Shown here piece by piece: positions 61,765-64,000 of a DNA stretch of 64,000 nt (positions within the stretch are counted from its first letter, which is position 1; every line of letters begins with the position of its first letter). The translations under genes were made by a program, and so were the position numbers. The notes under the pieces are model-generated. The model was not told the DNA's origin, ran no database searches, and saw only the letters and a list, made by a program, of their open reading frames with translations. This DNA comes from Rhodamnia argentea (lineage: Eukaryota; Streptophyta; Magnoliopsida; Myrtales; Myrtaceae): NCBI RefSeq assembly GCF_020921035.1, contig NC_063154.1, positions 930,001 through 994,000 of the forward strand, given 5' to 3'.

Positions 61765-63218
61765 GAAGAGAATGCTTTGTGTTGCTTGAAGTGTTGGATG
61801 ATACAAATGAGGGAATGACACCTTTATTTATACTAAAGAGTCTCTCATTATGATCGTTGATTGGCTATTGATCTAGTGGCTAAGAATGCATTTCCCCATT
61901 TAATTACTACCGACATTAAAGAAGAGAATTCTAGAATATGAAGACAATTACAGTATTGCCCGCCCCTAAGAATACTCTAGAAAACCCTAGAGATCAAGTC
62001 GCTTCAAGTCTTGTGGTGCTTTCGGACGATGTGGTTGGTCGGTTGGCTCACGGAACCATGAGTTAATAAGACTCAAATTATTTGTTTTTGAATTGTCATG
62101 GTTCGTCTTCATTTATCGTATTCTAGAATAATCATAACCCATTTTCTCTTTTGCATTATCATAACTAGGTATAATGCGCGCTATACTCGCCATTTACGTT
62201 GGATTGGGCCAAATGGTAGCCATTAAATATTTTCAATTGATAAATAGTTCCCTCGTTAAAATGATGCAATTTAAAAAAATGGTGCAATTACTCTCTTAGA
62301 TGTTATCTTGTTTTTGGCATGCAGATAATGGAAAGCGGCGGTTAATTGTGGTCAAAATAACCCAAGTATTCTGTGAGACCACAGTGAAGTGTTCTAAAAG
62401 TTTAACTTATTAAATGGAGAAGTAATTAGATCTAAAAAAAATAAAAATTGGAGAAGTAATTTAATATTCATAAATTCTATTACTCCCTCATGTATACGGG
62501 CAATTGGGAAGCCCTAAAAGATTTAAACTCAATACCTCATTGATCTAATATCATGTGAGAAAGTTCAACTAAAAAGCTCAAATTGATAGGTAAAGGATGC
62601 GACATGAATATAAAGAGCATTAAGATCCGTTGTCAAGTGATGTGTAACAATACTTTTAATATATTTATTTCAAATTAATTTGATTCATCATCAAAACATG
62701 GTTTTGAGGAACTTTAGATTGAGAGATCAAGAAAAGTCTTATGGGAGTTTTGTGCCACCATCATACATATTGTTCGGTTTTATGGGTTTATGGGAAGGAC
62801 GGTAGTCCGCCCATGTAGGCTTTCATAGCCCTTGTCTCATATTGAATAACCGCTAAGACCGGTTATCGGTTTTGTTGACACCTAAATTTTAGTTCCTTTT
62901 TTTCTAATTATTAATTTTGCATAAAAAATCAGGGACTGACCCTACTCCTTACAAAAAATAATAGAATGATTTTTCATGTATTTTAATATAGTTTACATTT
63001 AATGCGGGCTGACGGGTGGACTTATTGAGTGGATGTTTTTTAAATTATCCTTCAATTCCTCCATGGTGACCAAAGTCACATGTGATGTGCACACGGTTCC
63101 GTATATATCCGTACATGCTCGGCTATTTTTTTTTTTTATAACCGAGTTGTCCGGGCCGGTTTGCGCAAATCTCGACTATTCCTCCGCTATTTAAGGGAAT
63201 AATTACAAAGAAATAACA
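61765..63218. other. Intergenic, no gene seen
   Basis: AT-rich DNA with poly-A/T tracts. No open frame with protein-like composition and no RNA gene seen. Confidence 0.45.
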
Positions 63219-63384
63219 TCGTCTACGAAGCCATCTACCCAAGGCCTTCCGTCGGTCCCGCAAAAGCAGGTAAAAGATGGGATACATTTGGCGAGACATG
63301 TTGGATGATGATCTTGTGATGCCTATCTCTGGCAATGAGTATGTCCTCCAAGGGTGTGAGAAAGTTGCCCTTGTCGCGACCTAA
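63219..63384 (+). pseudogene. SOSEKI (DUF966) gene fragment
   Basis: One frame reads RLRSHLPKAFRRSRKSR, TAA at 63271-63273, then [20 protein letters not shown] and NEYVLQGCE. This matches the SOSEKI DIX-like domain segment (typically ..SWS.KR.YK.GYVWQDL..DDLI.P...NEYVLKGSE). Two expected residues are changed: Trp to Arg before SRK, and the conserved Tyr of YK to a stop. No start, upstream exons or downstream domain are present nearby. The fragment breaks off at the TGTCGCGACC sequence that begins the repeat to the right. Confidence 0.5.
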
Positions 63385-64000
63385 AATTTAGGTTAACGGA
63401 TTATCGTGTCAATTGAATCAACTAACCTAATTCGAACCCTCCCGAGTCCTACCGAATCACAACTTAGGTTTATTCATGAAAAATATTCAATTGGAGCCGC
63501 CACTAATCATTTACGGAAGGTTGATTAGAAACCTTAATAAAATAGAGGGAGAACTATTTTATTTCTGCGCACCAAAGAAAAATGGGTTCAGGGATTTGGT
63601 TACATTAATTGGAAAAATTAATGCCCTTTCGGTACTAATTTCATGAAAAATCCCTTTTTGATTGATTGATGTGATTTGAATGATTTTGATTTTTTTGAAA
63701 AAATGTAATATGAGATCATATATTATGCTCAAGAGGTGTATTTTCGGCAATAAAAGAAAGCATTCAAAAGCAATCAAAAATCTGAACAAAAATAAACAAA
63801 AATGCCCATAATATACCTTTTAATTTTCGATTTTTCCAAAAATCCTCTCATTCCCAAAGATTTGGGTCAGAGCGAGATTTTATCCGCTACATACTCGAGG
63901 ATTCGAGCCAGTATGCGGATAAATATATAGAAATACAACGTCCCTTCTCGTCAAAGGGCAGAATATGAATTTCTATATTTAAATCACCATCCCATTCCAT
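63372..64000. mobile_element. Probable start of an LTR-type repeat, running off the window
   Basis: TGTCGCGACCTAAAATTTAGG begins at 63372, directly after the SOSEKI fragment. GGAGCCGCCACTAATCATTT (63496 on) and a purine-rich AT-rich stretch follow. I recall the GGAG(C/T)CGCCAC block from LTRs or leaders of plant Gypsy elements. The window ends before any coding part or second LTR, so this is inference. Confidence 0.35.

Overview
This is a nuclear genomic window from a core eudicot plant. It has spliced genes with GT-AG introns, GA/CT-rich leaders and AT-rich intergenic DNA full of degenerate transposons and fold-back repeats. The mix of repeats reminds me of woody Myrtales (Eucalyptus-like), but that is an impression and the sequence does not prove it.

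Layout. 1-10.6 kb is a gene-free repeat field with four fold-back (inverted-repeat) elements, local tandem duplications, a small Harbinger-like MITE and a LINE RNase H remnant. At 11.8-14.7 kb (+) is an eight-exon CCCH zinc finger plus RRM RNA-binding protein of 722 aa, with an intron-containing leader, upstream ORFs and one apparent GC-AG intron. At 18.0-21.1 kb (-) is a three-exon, 179-aa conserved plant protein of unknown function. At 22.0-25.4 kb (-) is a five-exon cytosolic NAD-dependent glycerol-3-phosphate dehydrogenase (465 aa). At 29.3-30.4 kb is a 5'-truncated RTE-type LINE framed by a perfect 18-bp target-site duplication. At 32.0-34.4 kb (-) is a five-exon cytokinin dehydrogenase of the CKX1 type (530 aa). 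34.4-41.9 kb has no gene I can support. At 41.9-44.6 kb (+) is a two-exon, Trp-rich 372-aa conserved plant protein of unknown function. At 46.3-48.5 kb (+) are a decayed BAHD acyltransferase (omega-hydroxyacid O-feruloyl transferase, ASFT/HHT-like) and a second tandem 3' fragment of the same gene.

49.6-58.9 kb is the most interesting structure: a 9,251-bp PIF/Harbinger DNA transposon with exact boundaries (TTA target duplication, 22-bp identical terminal inverted repeats). It carries a Myb/SANT-like ORF1 and a DDE transposase, both recently broken. It also carries, on the opposite strand, an intact 144-aa GRF-type zinc-finger protein with a C-terminal membrane segment. Subterminal DNA is elaborate: a 16-bp-stem palindrome and an (EA/TCCGCC)n minisatellite on the left, four 94-bp tandem repeats on the right. 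The empty site reads as GTAAGT on the minus strand, so the element may have landed in a splice donor.

58.9-64 kb holds a broken lipid-transfer-protein-like gene, a 101-bp tandem duplication, a SOSEKI (DUF966) gene fragment and what looks like the start of an LTR-type repeat running off the window.

The intact genes do not form a pathway or operon. They are independent plant genes (RNA binding, glycerolipid/redox metabolism, cytokinin breakdown, two unknowns) separated by transposon-rich DNA.
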